A model generated the notes under the pieces. The model did no database searches and was not told the origin of the DNA. It saw only the letters and a program-made list of their open reading frames with translations. A DNA stretch of 64,000 nt from an uncultured Acetatifactor sp. (GTDB taxonomy: Bacteria > Bacillota > Clostridia > Lachnospirales > Lachnospiraceae): positions 1 to 64,000 of the forward strand of contig CANREV010000011.1 in assembly GCA_947629645.1 (NCBI GenBank), given 5' to 3'. The translations under genes were made by a program, and so were the position numbers. Shown here one piece after another: positions 25,005 through 34,275 of the stretch. Position 1 is the first letter of the stretch; each line of letters opens with the position of its first letter.

Positions 25005-26357
25005 TCAGTGTGATTTTTCACACTGGTTTTCCTCTGTATCCGGTAACTGTCCGGCCATATAGTCGATAAACTGCTGTGCGCTCCTGCCGGAAAGCCCCCC
25101 GTGTGACAATTCCCACCTGTTTGCTTCCAAGAGAAGCTCTTTTTCAGGCACGTCCAGCTTATGGCGTTCTGCCAGCACTTTGACGATATTTTGGAACTGC
25201 TTTTTATCCGGCGCGCCAAAATAGATGGTGACGCCAAAACGGGAAACCAGCGATAACTTCTCCTGCACCGTGTCTCCTGTGTGCATATCTTCCCGGATTT
25301 CCTCCCTGTCCCCATAATTCTCACGAATCAGGTGACGCCTGTTGGAGGTGGCGTAGATCAGAACATTCTCCGGCTTTTTCTCAAGCCCTCCTTCGATCAC
25401 AGCCTTCAAATACTTATATTCAATCTCAAACTCTTCAAAGCTCAGATCGTCCATATAGATGATAAATTTATAATTGCGGTTCTTGATCTGGCTGATCACA
25501 TCATTGAGATCCTGAAACTGATGCTTGTATATTTCTATGATGCGAAGGCCCTTGTCATAATATTCATTGGCAATAGCCTTGATGCAGGAGGATTTCCCCG
25601 TTCCCGCGTCCCCGAACAGCAGGCAGTTGTTTGCCTTCCGCCCGGCTACAAAAGCATCCGTATTATCGGTCAGTTTTTTCTTCGGGATCTCGTATCCCAC
25701 CAGCTCATTGAGCGTTACATGGGTAATATTTAAAATGGGATCAATATGCACGCCCGCCGCATCATGGGACACGCGGAAAGATTTATGCAGGCCGAATTTT
25801 CCTACGCCATACTCTTTGTAAAACTCCGTCAGAGTATCCTTCATCTCTTCCGGCGTATGGTCCCGGCAGAATTTTTCCGCCAGCTCGCAGATACGGGCGC
25901 AGATCCTGGTATTGTAGACTTTGCTCTCCCGGCTGCTGCTTTCGTAATTCTGCACCAGGGCAAATTCCGGAACTTTTAACTCTCTGACCATGTCGGAGAA
26001 ATCATAGTCGAAAAACTCCTTGAAGATCACAATATCATGCAGCGCCGCTTCGTTAATGGTTCCCTCGATCTTCCCCCGTATTTCACAGCCACAGCTGTAG
26101 CTGTTTTCATCGTTCACCATGAGATTCGTGAGATAACAATGCCAGAGGTTCCCATGAAAGCCGTATCTTCCCGCCAGTTCGATCAGCCGATGGATACAGT
26201 CGTAAAACAAATCTTTCATCCCTTCCAGTGTGCGGGGCCTTCCCTCTTCATTTTTATTGACAGGGTACTCATCATAATGTTTCATAAGCCACGCCATATC
26301 GTAAAGAAGTTCTCCGTCCCTGGGATTTCTGTATACAATCAATTCTTTTTGCCGCAT
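25005..26357 (-). CDS. DUF815-family AAA ATPase
   Basis: 450 residues. The N-terminal 200 residues are helical with a GCEIRGKIEG segment; the C-terminal half is an ATPase of the DUF815 type: Walker A GDAGTGKSS (249-257), Walker B FIIYMDDLSFEE, sensor-like IYATSNRRHLI and an arginine-rich SRFGVTIYFG. DUF815 proteins are related to AAA+ loaders such as DnaC and have no settled role. It has neighbours ppk1 (downstream) and pheA (upstream) on the same strand, with gaps of 97 and 41 bp. Confidence 0.85.
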   Translation of the reverse strand: MRQKELIVYRNPRDGELLYDMAWLMKHYDEYPVNKNEEGRPRTLEGMKDLFYDCIHRLIELAGRYGFHGNLWHCYLTNLMVNDENSYSCGCEIRGKIEGTINEAALHDIVIFKEFFDYDFSDMVRELKVPEFALVQNYESSSRESKVYNTRICARICELAEKFCRDHTPEEMKDTLTEFYKEYGVGKFGLHKSFRVSHDAAGVHIDPILNITHVTLNELVGYEIPKKKLTDNTDAFVAGRKANNCLLFGDAGTGKSSCIKAIANEYYDKGLRIIEIYKHQFQDLNDVISQIKNRNYKFIIYMDDLSFEEFEIEYKYLKAVIEGGLEKKPENVLIYATSNRRHLIRENYGDREEIREDMHTGDTVQEKLSLVSRFGVTIYFGAPDKKQFQNIVKVLAERHKLDVPEKELLLEANRWELSHGGLSGRSAQQFIDYMAGQLPDTEENQCEKSH

Positions 26358-26398
26358 GATGCCCTTCTCCTTGCCAGTAACGTAAATACCGCTGTTAA

Positions 26399-27523
26399 TT
26401 AATAATTTCCAAGTATCTTCATGTTCCGCGCCTCATCCCGCAAACCTCTGAGCGCATTTTTCACAGCGCTGTCCGCCAGATTACCCTCGAAGTCGATGAA
26501 AAAACGATACTCCCAGTTGCGCCCCTCGATGGGACGGCTCTCGATCTTTGTCATGTTCAGATTATTATAAATGAAATGGGACAGCATATGATACAGAGAG
26601 CCGCTCTCATGAGGCACCTCAAAACAGATACTGACCTTTTTCGCGTCTTTTTGGAAGATCTTCTGGTTGGTAACGATAATAAACCTTGTGGAATTCGTGC
26701 CGGAATGATTCACCCCTCTTTGCAGGACCTCCAGGCCATAAACCTTACCCGCGTGCTCACTGGCGATAGCCGCCTGCGTTTTGTCCTTGTCATCGGCCAC
26801 TTTCTTAGCCGCAAAGGCATTATTCTGCATACTGATCTGCTGCCAGTCATGGTTCTCCAGAAAACGGGCGCTCTGCATCAAAGACTGGGGGTGGGAATAC
26901 ACCGTCCGGATATCGGACATCTTGGCGCCTGGAACACCCAGCAGACAATGCTCAATCCGTATGATCTGTTCTCCCACGATATAATTTTCATATTCCTGAA
27001 GCAGATCGTAAATCTCGTTCACAATCCCCGCAGTGGAATTCTCTATGGGAAGCACCGCGAAATCCGCGCTGCCTTCCTCAATAGCGGCCATGGCGTCCCG
27101 AAAGGTATCCACATGAAAACTATTAACCTGATCCCCGAAATACTGCATCATTGCCGCCTGCGAATAAGCTCCTTCCGCTCCCTGGAAAACAACTCTGGCT
27201 TTCTTTGTGTCCAGCTCGTCCACGCCGATAAAGGGCAGTTTCCCGAGACTTCCGTTATCCGCAAGCAGCTGATACTGCAATTTCCTGCTCATGGACATGA
27301 TCTGTTCAAAAAGTTCCTCCACGCCGTGGCTGTTAAATTCGTTGTGGGTCAGAGACCTGACTTTAGCCAGCTTTTCCAACTCCCGCTGTTTATCAAAAAC
27401 CTTTTTTCCCACCCTGATCTTATACTCTGCCACCTGTCTGCAAAGCTCCATGCGCTGCTCGTAAAGTTCCACAATCTGCGCGTCTATCACATCCAGTTTA
27501 TCCCGCAATTCCAGTAAATCCAT
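26399..27523 (-). CDS. pheA: Bifunctional chorismate mutase/prephenate dehydratase
   Basis: 374 residues making phenylpyruvate from chorismate for phenylalanine. Residues 1-90 are an AroQ-type chorismate mutase (LRDKLDVIDAQIVELYEQR, VAEYKIRVGKKVFD); residues about 108-290 are prephenate dehydratase (VVFQGAEGAYSQAAM, FAVLPIENSTAGIV, SHPQSLMQ, NSTRFIIV); residues 295-374 are the ACT regulatory domain with ESGSLYHMLSHF and the ESRP motif that binds Phe. Start at 27523: AGAGGAAAT precedes the ATG. Feedback inhibition by Phe is expected from the ACT domain. Confidence 0.96.
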   Translation of the reverse strand: MDLLELRDKLDVIDAQIVELYEQRMELCRQVAEYKIRVGKKVFDKQRELEKLAKVRSLTHNEFNSHGVEELFEQIMSMSRKLQYQLLADNGSLGKLPFIGVDELDTKKARVVFQGAEGAYSQAAMMQYFGDQVNSFHVDTFRDAMAAIEEGSADFAVLPIENSTAGIVNEIYDLLQEYENYIVGEQIIRIEHCLLGVPGAKMSDIRTVYSHPQSLMQSARFLENHDWQQISMQNNAFAAKKVADDKDKTQAAIASEHAGKVYGLEVLQRGVNHSGTNSTRFIIVTNQKIFQKDAKKVSICFEVPHESGSLYHMLSHFIYNNLNMTKIESRPIEGRNWEYRFFIDFEGNLADSAVKNALRGLRDEARNMKILGNY

Positions 27524-27640
27524 ATTTCCTCTCATTCTGCCGCCACGGCGGCCTTTTCCTGGATAAAAAATCTGATTCCCTATTTCTGTCCCGCTCTTTT
27601 ATCCTCGTATCATTACCCTTAATCTTATACCAAAACATTC

Positions 27641-27669
27641 TTGATAGCAAGCAAAAAGCATTGTATACT
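27641..27669 (+). promoter_or_regulatory. Promoter of the DUF5050 gene
   Basis: -35 TTGATA (27641-27646), 17-bp spacer, -10 TATACT (27664-27669), about 70 nt before the ATG at 27740. Confidence 0.75.
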
Positions 27670-27739
27670 TAAATAGCAAGGTAACGGGCGCTGTACCGCC
27701 CCATATTTGCAAAAATCATAACAGAATCGAGGGATCCTT

Positions 27740-28759
27740 ATGAACACAAAGCAAAAAAGAATCGTGATCGGCGTGATCCTTGCACTGGTGCTGATCACCC
27801 TGATGGTAACGCTCACTTTGATGCAGCGCGTTTCCATGAACCCTGAGGGCACGATTGGCAACACCGCCGGCAATATAAACAACGGCGGCCTCTACTGCGA
27901 ATACGATGGCCGGGTCTACTTTGCCAACTCTTTTGACGGAGGCAGCCTTTTCTCCATGAATCCCGATGAGAGCGATATCCGGAGGCTGAACAACCTGGAG
28001 GTACACAATATCCTTGCGGGGGGCAAATATCTCTACTATTTCCAGACAGGCGCCACCAATAACTCCGGCTTTGGCCAGATCGATGGCATGAGGTCCTTTG
28101 ACCGCTGCCAGTTAAACGGAAAAGATTCCGTCTCTCTCACCAGGGATGTGGTAACTTCCGCCCAGCTGGTAGACAATTACATCTACATGCTGACGGCTGC
28201 CAACGATGGTCCCGCCTTTTATAAAATGAAAATTGATAAAACAGATCAGACAGATCTCGCCGCTCTTTCCATCAATCCCGCCTGCGCCCAGGACGGCATC
28301 ATCTACTATAATGGCGTGGAAGCGGATCACTACCTGTACGCTCTGAACACCGCCAACGATTCCATTTCCGAAGTCTGGGCCGGAAACCTCTGGTATCCTG
28401 TCCTGTCCGGCGATTACGTCTATTATATGGATGTGGAAAACAATTACAGACTCTGCCGCTATTCCCTGTCCCAGAAGGTGGTTGAAGTTTTGACCGAGGA
28501 CAGAGCGGACTGCTTTAATGTGGGCAGCGGCTACATTTACTATCAGAAAAACGGCAACGATCCCCAGCTGATCTGCATGAGAACGGACGGTACCGGAGCC
28601 ATGGTCATTGCGGATGGCAATTACACCAATATCAACATGACTTCACAGTACGTCTATTTCAGGGCCTTTGACGATGATGCCACCGTGTATCACTCTTACA
28701 TAGGAAGCGGCAGCTACTCAGAGTTTACCGCCGCGCTGGAAGCCTCCGCCGCCAAATAA
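27740..28759 (+). CDS. Membrane-anchored DUF5050 beta-propeller-like protein
   Basis: 339 residues. Residues 8-28 are a signal anchor (IVIGVILALVLITLMVTLTL); the rest lies outside and consists of repeated strands with LYYFQTG, NYIYMLTAA, GIIYYNGVE, DYVYYMDVEN, GYIYYQKNG and QYVYFRAF. Such D-x-I/V-Y-Y repeats are the DUF5050 pattern and predict a propeller. Function is unknown; propellers of this kind often serve as sensor or binding domains at the cell surface. It is a single gene with its own promoter, divergent from pheA and convergent with the ArsR gene. Confidence 0.8.
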   Translation: MNTKQKRIVIGVILALVLITLMVTLTLMQRVSMNPEGTIGNTAGNINNGGLYCEYDGRVYFANSFDGGSLFSMNPDESDIRRLNNLEVHNILAGGKYLYYFQTGATNNSGFGQIDGMRSFDRCQLNGKDSVSLTRDVVTSAQLVDNYIYMLTAANDGPAFYKMKIDKTDQTDLAALSINPACAQDGIIYYNGVEADHYLYALNTANDSISEVWAGNLWYPVLSGDYVYYMDVENNYRLCRYSLSQKVVEVLTEDRADCFNVGSGYIYYQKNGNDPQLICMRTDGTGAMVIADGNYTNINMTSQYVYFRAFDDDATVYHSYIGSGSYSEFTAALEASAAK

Positions 28760-28823
28760 AACATGCCTGACAGCTTTATTCCCGCAGGCTGTGAGCCGGA
28801 CGCCATGGCTGCGCACTCATCTT

Positions 28824-29168
28824 TTATTCCTCAATGTGATCCAATCCCTGGCTGAGTATGGTCACGATATGATCGTCCGCCAGCGAATAAAAAATCGTCT
28901 TTCCATCCCTGCGGTTCTTGACCAGATCCATCTGTTTCAGGACCCGCAGCTGGTGGGAGATCGCCGACTGGGACATTCCCAGCACCGCCGCAATGTCATA
29001 AACGCACATCTCAGAACACAAGAGCACATACAATATCTTAAGCCTTGTCCCATCTCCAAAGACCTTGAACAGCTCCGCCAGATCCTGCAGTTCCTCCTCC
29101 GGCGGCATCTTATCATCTATTTCTTTCAATACCTGTTCTTTCACACGGATATAAGTCGTCTCTTCCAT
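28824..29168 (-). CDS. ArsR/SmtB-family transcriptional regulator
   Basis: 114 residues with the winged-helix core FKVFGDGTRLKILYVLL, SEMCVYDIAAVLGMSQSAISHQLRVLKQ and the wing NRRDGKTIFYSL. The metal-site version ELCVCD is here EMCVYDIA, with one Cys; an alpha-5 DxH-like pair (ADDHIVTILSQGLDHI) could bind Zn, as in CzrA-type proteins. Members repress metal efflux or stress genes and release DNA on metal binding. No efflux gene is adjacent, so the target is unknown. AAGGA precedes the ATG, and a possible promoter (TTGCGG, 18 bp, TAGAAT) lies just upstream. Confidence 0.88.
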   Translation of the reverse strand: MEETTYIRVKEQVLKEIDDKMPPEEELQDLAELFKVFGDGTRLKILYVLLCSEMCVYDIAAVLGMSQSAISHQLRVLKQMDLVKNRRDGKTIFYSLADDHIVTILSQGLDHIEE

Positions 29169-29296
29169 TGCCCTGTTCCTTTCTACTCTTATTACATTCT
29201 AGCACAAACCGCTTTCTCTCCGCAAATCATTTGTCGGCCATTGACTTTCATCGGCAAAGGACGGTTTCCGGCAACGATCCAGACACCGGCCAGCCT

Positions 29297-30400
29297 TTAT
29301 TTCTCACTGGGTGTAAAATATCGTTCCATTCCCTGAGTCATAATAAGATTTCCTTCCTCATCCACAAACAACGCCTCCGCGTGGTATTTTTCCGCCAGTT
29401 TCATTCCCTCCTCAGGCCCCGACACAAAGCACGCCGTAGACAAAGCATCGCTCAAAAAACCGCTGTCCGACAGAATGGTAACGCTTTGCACTCCGCCTGC
29501 CGCAGGGTATCCGGTGGCGGGATCCAGAATATGATGATAACGCACCCCGTCCGCCTCCACATATCGCTCATAATCGCCGGAAGTGGAAACGCACCAGGTT
29601 CCTTCCAGCGACAACAAACCAATGACGGAAGAAGTATCCGCAGGATCCGTAATGGCCACTTGAAACAGGCTTTGATCCGGTTTCTGGCCGTAAACCAGGA
29701 CGCTCCCTCCTGCGCAGATCACCGCACCCGAAATGTTTTCCTGCCTCTCCAGCCAGCTTCTTACCTCATCCAGCGCAGCGCCCTTCCCCACGGCACCCAG
29801 ATCCAGCTCCATCCCCTGGGGAAGACTGAGTACATAACCTTCCCCGGAAGGAGAACGCTCCAACACCAGTTTCCCGCTCCCGCAATCGTCCAGCGCGTCC
29901 AGAATCTTCTGATGGTCCGGAACTTCAAACACGCCCTCCCTTGTTCCTCCCGCCCATCCATCGATATCCCAGAGCCGGATTACCGGCTCCAGCGTTACGT
30001 CAAAAGCGCCTTCGGAATCTTTCCACATTTCCACACAATTTTCCAACAACGCTCCCAATGAGTCCGATATCATCACTTTATCAACGGTCTCTTCCGCTGC
30101 AGCGCCGCCTTGCGCAGCACCGTCCAAAGAAGAACGATGATTCACCTTGTAGATTTCCGCGGTTTCCAGACGTCTGGACAGCGTATCCCGCTCCAGGCTT
30201 TCGATCAGCGAAAAAATCTCTCCCGCCGCTTCCTCTCCTTTCTCGGAAGCGTAAATACTTTCCTGAATCACAGTTCCCATTGCCACATCCGTGCGGGTGT
30301 ATCTTTCCGGCGTATCAGATGCCTTCCCACAGCCGAAAAACAGCGCCACAGTAAAAAAAGCTAAGGCGCCCGGCACGAAAAATCTCTTTCTCTTCCTCAT
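29297..30400 (-). CDS. apbE: FAD:protein FMN transferase, lipoprotein (ApbE)
   Basis: About 367 residues. N-terminal basic stretch, hydrophobic helix and lipobox ALFFGC mark a lipoprotein. ApbE motifs: MGTVIQESIY near the start, LDLGAVGKGAALDEV, GGSVLVYG, and the Mg-binding region TSGDYERYVE plus HHILDPATGYPA. The enzyme attaches FMN to Thr/Ser of extracytoplasmic proteins. The ATG at 30400 gives a normal lipoprotein signal; an in-frame ATG at 30430 is the alternative and neither has a strong ribosome site. It diverges from the NusG-II and Gx-transporter genes, which often travel with apbE in Firmicutes flavinylation loci. No FMN-bind acceptor is visible nearby. Confidence 0.92.
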   Translation of the reverse strand: MRKRKRFFVPGALAFFTVALFFGCGKASDTPERYTRTDVAMGTVIQESIYASEKGEEAAGEIFSLIESLERDTLSRRLETAEIYKVNHRSSLDGAAQGGAAAEETVDKVMISDSLGALLENCVEMWKDSEGAFDVTLEPVIRLWDIDGWAGGTREGVFEVPDHQKILDALDDCGSGKLVLERSPSGEGYVLSLPQGMELDLGAVGKGAALDEVRSWLERQENISGAVICAGGSVLVYGQKPDQSLFQVAITDPADTSSVIGLLSLEGTWCVSTSGDYERYVEADGVRYHHILDPATGYPAAGGVQSVTILSDSGFLSDALSTACFVSGPEEGMKLAEKYHAEALFVDEEGNLIMTQGMERYFTPSEK

Positions 30401-30454
30401 TTTTTTTGTTATACTTGAATCAATAATCATAATTCACCAACACAGGAGATTTCC

Positions 30455-30853
30455 TTGACCAAAAAACGGAACTATAAAATAACTGCTGCTTTTATAATTA
30501 TTGCGCTTTGTCTGGCGCTGACCGGCAGTCTGCTGGCCATTTTTTACGCCGACTCCGATCATGGTACATACATCGCGGATATCTACCAGGACGGTGTTTT
30601 GCTGCAAAGTATCCCTTTAAGTGAAGGGACCTCTCCCTACCGTTTTACTGTTACCGGCGAGGGAGGATGCACCAACGAGATCGAAGTCCGGGACGGCGCC
30701 ATCGCCGTCATCTCCGCGGACTGTCCCGACAAGCTCTGTGTTCATCAGGGCTTTATCAGCAATACCAGACTTCCCATCGTGTGTCTGCCAAACAGACTGG
30801 TGATCCGGCTTCGGGAAAACAGCTGCGATGCGCCGGATGCGTTGGCCTACTGA
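30455..30853 (+). CDS. NusG domain II-like membrane-anchored protein
   Basis: 132 residues: one N-terminal membrane helix (about 9-29) then an outside beta domain with YIADIYQDGVLLQSIPL, EVRDGAIAVISADCPDKLCVHQG and CLPNRLVI. The CPDKLCVHQG...CLPN pattern is the hallmark of NusG_II-family proteins found with flavinylation and electron-transfer genes. Start is TTG at 30455, supported by AGGAGA 6 nt upstream. The Gx transporter gene follows in the same direction; apbE is divergent. Role in extracytoplasmic electron transfer is inferred from gene association. Confidence 0.85.
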   Translation: MTKKRNYKITAAFIIIALCLALTGSLLAIFYADSDHGTYIADIYQDGVLLQSIPLSEGTSPYRFTVTGEGGCTNEIEVRDGAIAVISADCPDKLCVHQGFISNTRLPIVCLPNRLVIRLRENSCDAPDALAY

Positions 30854-30978
30854 AACTTCCGCCGTATCCGCGGACGAGAAGCGCACCCGGCGCGCTTCTC
30901 CCACTCCGATATCTTTAACCGTTCCTCACCCAAAAACCGCGCGTTATATTTTCACCAGAAAGGAAGGAATCTTTTGAT

Positions 30979-31497
30979 ATGGAAAACAGGATACCCCTGC
31001 GGAAACTCACTCTCCTGGCGCTCTTTACCGCGCTGTCACTGGCCATCTACGCGGCGGAAAGCGCCATTCCCCCGCTCATTCCCCTGCCCGGCATCAAACT
31101 GGGCCTGGCCAACATTATCACCCTGATCCTTCTGCGGCATGGACCCGCGAAGGATGCCTTTTTCGTTCTGGTCGCCAGAATCCTGTTGTCCGCCCTTTTG
31201 TTCGGTCAGGTTTTAAGCCTGCTTTACAGTTTCATCGGAGGCTGCCTGAGTTTTTGCATCATGTATATTTCCAATCGACTGTTATATAAAAAGTTTCCTT
31301 TTCTCACAGGCGCTCTGGGAGGACTGTTCCACAATCTGGGGCAGCTTCTTACGGCCTTTGTCATCACATCCTCCGCCGGTGTGTTCGCCTACACGCCTTA
31401 CCTGGTCATAAGCGGTATTCTGACCGGACTGTTCACAGGTCTGTGCGCCTGTTTTGCCAGCCGCTATCTCCTTCCCCACATATCTCATTTTTCGTAA
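30979..31497 (+). CDS. Gx transporter family membrane protein
   Basis: 172 residues, five or six membrane helices, S-component/ECF-like: LTLLALFTALSLAIYAAESAIP, PGIKLGLANIITLILL, LLYSFIGGCLSFCIMYI, GGLFHNLGQLLTAFVI. This is the Gx transporter family, earlier mis-named heptaprenyl diphosphate synthase component I. AAGGAAGG precedes the ATG. In gut Firmicutes it accompanies NusG_II and ApbE proteins, so it may move a flavin or quinone precursor; the substrate is unproven. Confidence 0.85.
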   Translation: MENRIPLRKLTLLALFTALSLAIYAAESAIPPLIPLPGIKLGLANIITLILLRHGPAKDAFFVLVARILLSALLFGQVLSLLYSFIGGCLSFCIMYISNRLLYKKFPFLTGALGGLFHNLGQLLTAFVITSSAGVFAYTPYLVISGILTGLFTGLCACFASRYLLPHISHFS

Positions 31498-31540
31498 CAG
31501 CGCGTCCTTCGGCGGAATGTATGTTTTGATTTCCAATACA

Positions 31541-32377
31541 TCAGACGTTGTTCAGATTTTCCAAAAGCTGAGCAACCGTCTTCCCCAGGAGAGGATGTCT
31601 GTAATTGGGCGCCAGTTCGCATAAAGGCTCCAACACAAAGCTGCGGTTTTCCATGTCCTGATGAGGGATCACCAGTCTGTCGTCCTCAAAGACCAGCTTA
31701 TCATAAAAAATAATGTCCAGATCCAGCGTTCTGGGACCCCAGCGCTGCTTTCGCTCTCTCCCCGCCGCCGCTTCCATCTCATGAAGCGCATCCAGCAGTT
31801 CCGTTGGCGGCAGTAATGTCTCAATCTCCACGGCTCCGTTTAAAAAATCCTCCTGTTCCACGCCGCCATAAGGTTTGGTAACGATCAGTCCCGACACATT
31901 GCGCACCCTGATAAGCGGATGCGCCTCCAGTGCGTCAATGGCGCCCCGAAGATAACTTTCCCGATCCCCCATATTGGAACCGATGCTCAGATAAACCTTG
32001 TGCCAGCTTCTCGAGATTTTTACGGAGACACATCCGAAAGGCAGTTCAATAGGCGCCTCCGGCTTTCTGATTTCTAAATCCACCTTTGAAATCAAATCGT
32101 ATTTTAACAAAATGGCCTGTGCAAGTCCTTCCGCTACTGTTTCAATCAGGTCATATTTCTTTTCCTGCATCCATTCCGTGATGAAATGGCACACATCAGA
32201 ATAGTTGGTAGACAGTTCCAGATTATCCTCCCTCGCAGATTTGCGGATATCCGTGTAAAGCGTTGCATTGACCATAAATGTCTGCCCTTTGCGCTTTTCT
32301 GCCGGAAAAACCCCGTGATAAGCGTATACCTCCAGCATTTCAATACGGATTTCATCTTTAGCGTTTTCCAGGTACAT
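31541..32377 (-). CDS. folBK: Bifunctional dihydroneopterin aldolase/HPPK
   Basis: 278 residues. Residues 1-118 are FolB (EVYAYHGVFPAEKRKGQTF, TNYSDVCHFI, VSVKISR); residues 127-278 are FolK (VYLSIGSNMGDRESYL, TKPYGGVEQEDFLNGAVEIET, RWGPRTLDLDIIFYD, IPHQDMENRSFVLEPL). It converts dihydroneopterin to 6-hydroxymethyl-dihydropterin and pyrophosphorylates it. Its start overlaps the folP stop by one base, and it ends the folate operon. Fused FolB-FolK is common in Clostridia. Confidence 0.96.
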   Translation of the reverse strand: MYLENAKDEIRIEMLEVYAYHGVFPAEKRKGQTFMVNATLYTDIRKSAREDNLELSTNYSDVCHFITEWMQEKKYDLIETVAEGLAQAILLKYDLISKVDLEIRKPEAPIELPFGCVSVKISRSWHKVYLSIGSNMGDRESYLRGAIDALEAHPLIRVRNVSGLIVTKPYGGVEQEDFLNGAVEIETLLPPTELLDALHEMEAAAGRERKQRWGPRTLDLDIIFYDKLVFEDDRLVIPHQDMENRSFVLEPLCELAPNYRHPLLGKTVAQLLENLNNV

Positions 32378-33198
32378 TATTTTACGCCTCCTCCTAAAAT
32401 TGCTTCCGTCATCCTGATCGCCCTGACATTTTCCTTCACATCATGGACGCGCACAAACATACAGCCTTTCATCACGCCGATAACCGTGGTGGCAAGCGTT
32501 CCTTCCAACCGTTCATTGACAGGCAGATCCAGCGTAAGCCCCACCACCGATTTGCGGCTGCAGCCTAAAAGAAGCGGGCAGCCTAACTCATGCAGACGCT
32601 CCAGACGGCGGATGATCTCCAGATTCTGCTCATAGGTCTTGGCAAAGCCAACGCCCGGGTCCAAAATGATCTTATCCTGCTTTATCCCCGCTTTCTTGGC
32701 CAGTATCAGCGTCCCTTCCAGGTCTTTCACCACATCTTCCACGAAATTTCCGTAATTCTGCTCCCTCCTGTTATGCATCAGACAACAAGGCAGGCCGCTC
32801 CTTGAAATAACATTCGCTATTATATTATCATGTTTTAATCCCTGGATATCGTTGATTAAGTCTGCCCCCGCATCAATTCCCGCCTTGGCCACTTCCCCTT
32901 TGTAAGTATCCAGGGAAACGGGCACATCAAATCCGGCCTTGACAGCCTCGATTATAGGAACCACTCTGGCGGCCTCCTCCCGGGCAGACAGGGGCGTGTA
33001 TCCGGGTCTGGTGGATTCTCCGCCGATATCAATGACATCGGCGCCCTCACGAACCATTTCCTCAACATGTTTTAACGCGCTGTCCCTATCGTTCCATTTT
33101 CCCCCATCGGAAAAAGAATCCGGCGTAACATTGAGAATCCCCATCACATAAGTATGTCCGCTTGTCAAAAAATCTCTGCCGCCAATCTTCATATTCAT
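32377..33198 (-). CDS. folP: Dihydropteroate synthase
   Basis: 273 residues. Condenses pABA with hydroxymethyl-dihydropterin pyrophosphate; target of sulfonamides. Motifs: MGILNVTPDSFSDGGKW, VIDIGGESTRPGYTP, INDIQGLKH, LDPGVGFAKT, LLGCSRKSVVG and FVRVHDVKEN. It lies between the HD-domain gene (9-bp gap) and folBK (1-bp overlap) in the five-gene folate operon. Confidence 0.97.
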   Translation of the reverse strand: MNMKIGGRDFLTSGHTYVMGILNVTPDSFSDGGKWNDRDSALKHVEEMVREGADVIDIGGESTRPGYTPLSAREEAARVVPIIEAVKAGFDVPVSLDTYKGEVAKAGIDAGADLINDIQGLKHDNIIANVISRSGLPCCLMHNRREQNYGNFVEDVVKDLEGTLILAKKAGIKQDKIILDPGVGFAKTYEQNLEIIRRLERLHELGCPLLLGCSRKSVVGLTLDLPVNERLEGTLATTVIGVMKGCMFVRVHDVKENVRAIRMTEAILGGGVK

Positions 33199-33207
33199 CC
33201 TCCGCCT

Positions 33208-33711
33208 TTACTGTTTCAGGGTAAGGTTCTTTTTACCGCCCTTCCAGTTACATTCACCCTGCATTTTACAGAAAAAACAGGGACGACTTGCTTTATCCGC
33301 GCGGTAAAGAATTCCCGTCAGACCCCCGGCCTCAGCGGAAGCGCTGTCCCTGTGCGCAATGATAGCCTTTATAATAACGTCTGTTTCATTTTCTTTGAAA
33401 CCGCAGTCTTTCAGGATACGGGGAGCAATCTCTGCACTGGCTGTCTCATGGGGCGTCCCTTCCGAATATTGCATGTGCTTTCCAATATCATGCAGCAGCC
33501 CTGCGGCGTAAACCACATCTTCCCCGATTCCCTGCCCTTCTTTCAGATTCAGGATCATACCGATCCTTGCCACATCCAAAAAATGCGCCATATCATGACG
33601 GCAGAAGCACCTTTCTGCTTCTGCCGCCTGATTTTTCTCTAAGTTATCAATAAATAATTCGTGATTTAATATTTTGTCTATTCTCTCCAATATGATACCT
33701 CGATTGAACAT
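33208..33711 (-). CDS. HD-domain phosphohydrolase within the folate operon
   Basis: 167 residues with the HD metal motif: H in RHDMAHFLDVAR, HD in AGLLHDIGKHMQY and a distal Asp/His region AIIAHRDSAS. A Cys cluster CFFCKMQGEC lies near the end and may bind a metal. Located between folE and folP with gaps of 3 and 9 bp, so it is tightly co-transcribed. A dephosphorylation step of dihydroneopterin triphosphate is missing in many bacterial pathways, and this protein is a plausible candidate by position; that is inference. Confidence 0.88.
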   Translation of the reverse strand: MFNRGIILERIDKILNHELFIDNLEKNQAAEAERCFCRHDMAHFLDVARIGMILNLKEGQGIGEDVVYAAGLLHDIGKHMQYSEGTPHETASAEIAPRILKDCGFKENETDVIIKAIIAHRDSASAEAGGLTGILYRADKASRPCFFCKMQGECNWKGGKKNLTLKQ

Positions 33712-33714
33712 TGT

Positions 33715-34275
33715 TCACACTTTATTGATCAGTTTCAAAAATTTGTCCTGAAGTACAGGTTCCTTTTCAAAAACTCCCCTTGTGGCCATGCTGACCGTCC
33801 TGCTCCCCGGCTTTTTCACGCCGCGCATGGTCATGCACATATGCTCCGCCTCCAAAACTACCATAACTCCCTGCGGATTCAATTCCCTCATAATCGCGTC
33901 CGCGATCTGTCCGGTCATCCTCTCCTGAATCTGTAAACGTTTCGCATAGACCTCCACCGTTCTGGCAAGTTTGCTCAGTCCCACCACTTTCCCGTTGGGA
34001 ATATATGCCACATGGGCCACGCCGTAAAAAGGCAGCATATGGTGCTCGCACATGGAATAAAACACGATATCCTTCTCCAGCACCATCTCACTGTCGTCAA
34101 CGGTAAAGACTTTGGATAGGTGCTGTTTCGCATCTTCGTCCATTCCCGCAAAGATCTCGCTATACATCCTCGCGATCCTGTCGGGCGTCTCCAAAAGCCC
34201 CTCGCGCAGGGGATCCTCGCCGATTCCTTCCAGCAGCAGTCTGACCGCTTCCCTGATTTTATACTGATCTACCAT
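33715..34275 (-). CDS. folE: GTP cyclohydrolase I
   Basis: 186 residues; opens the folate pathway by converting GTP to dihydroneopterin triphosphate. Motifs: [30 protein letters not shown] (Zn Cys and catalytic His), [45 protein letters not shown] (second Zn Cys). All key residues are present. Its start touches the folC stop (1-bp overlap). Confidence 0.97.
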   Translation of the reverse strand: MVDQYKIREAVRLLLEGIGEDPLREGLLETPDRIARMYSEIFAGMDEDAKQHLSKVFTVDDSEMVLEKDIVFYSMCEHHMLPFYGVAHVAYIPNGKVVGLSKLARTVEVYAKRLQIQERMTGQIADAIMRELNPQGVMVVLEAEHMCMTMRGVKKPGSRTVSMATRGVFEKEPVLQDKFLKLINKV

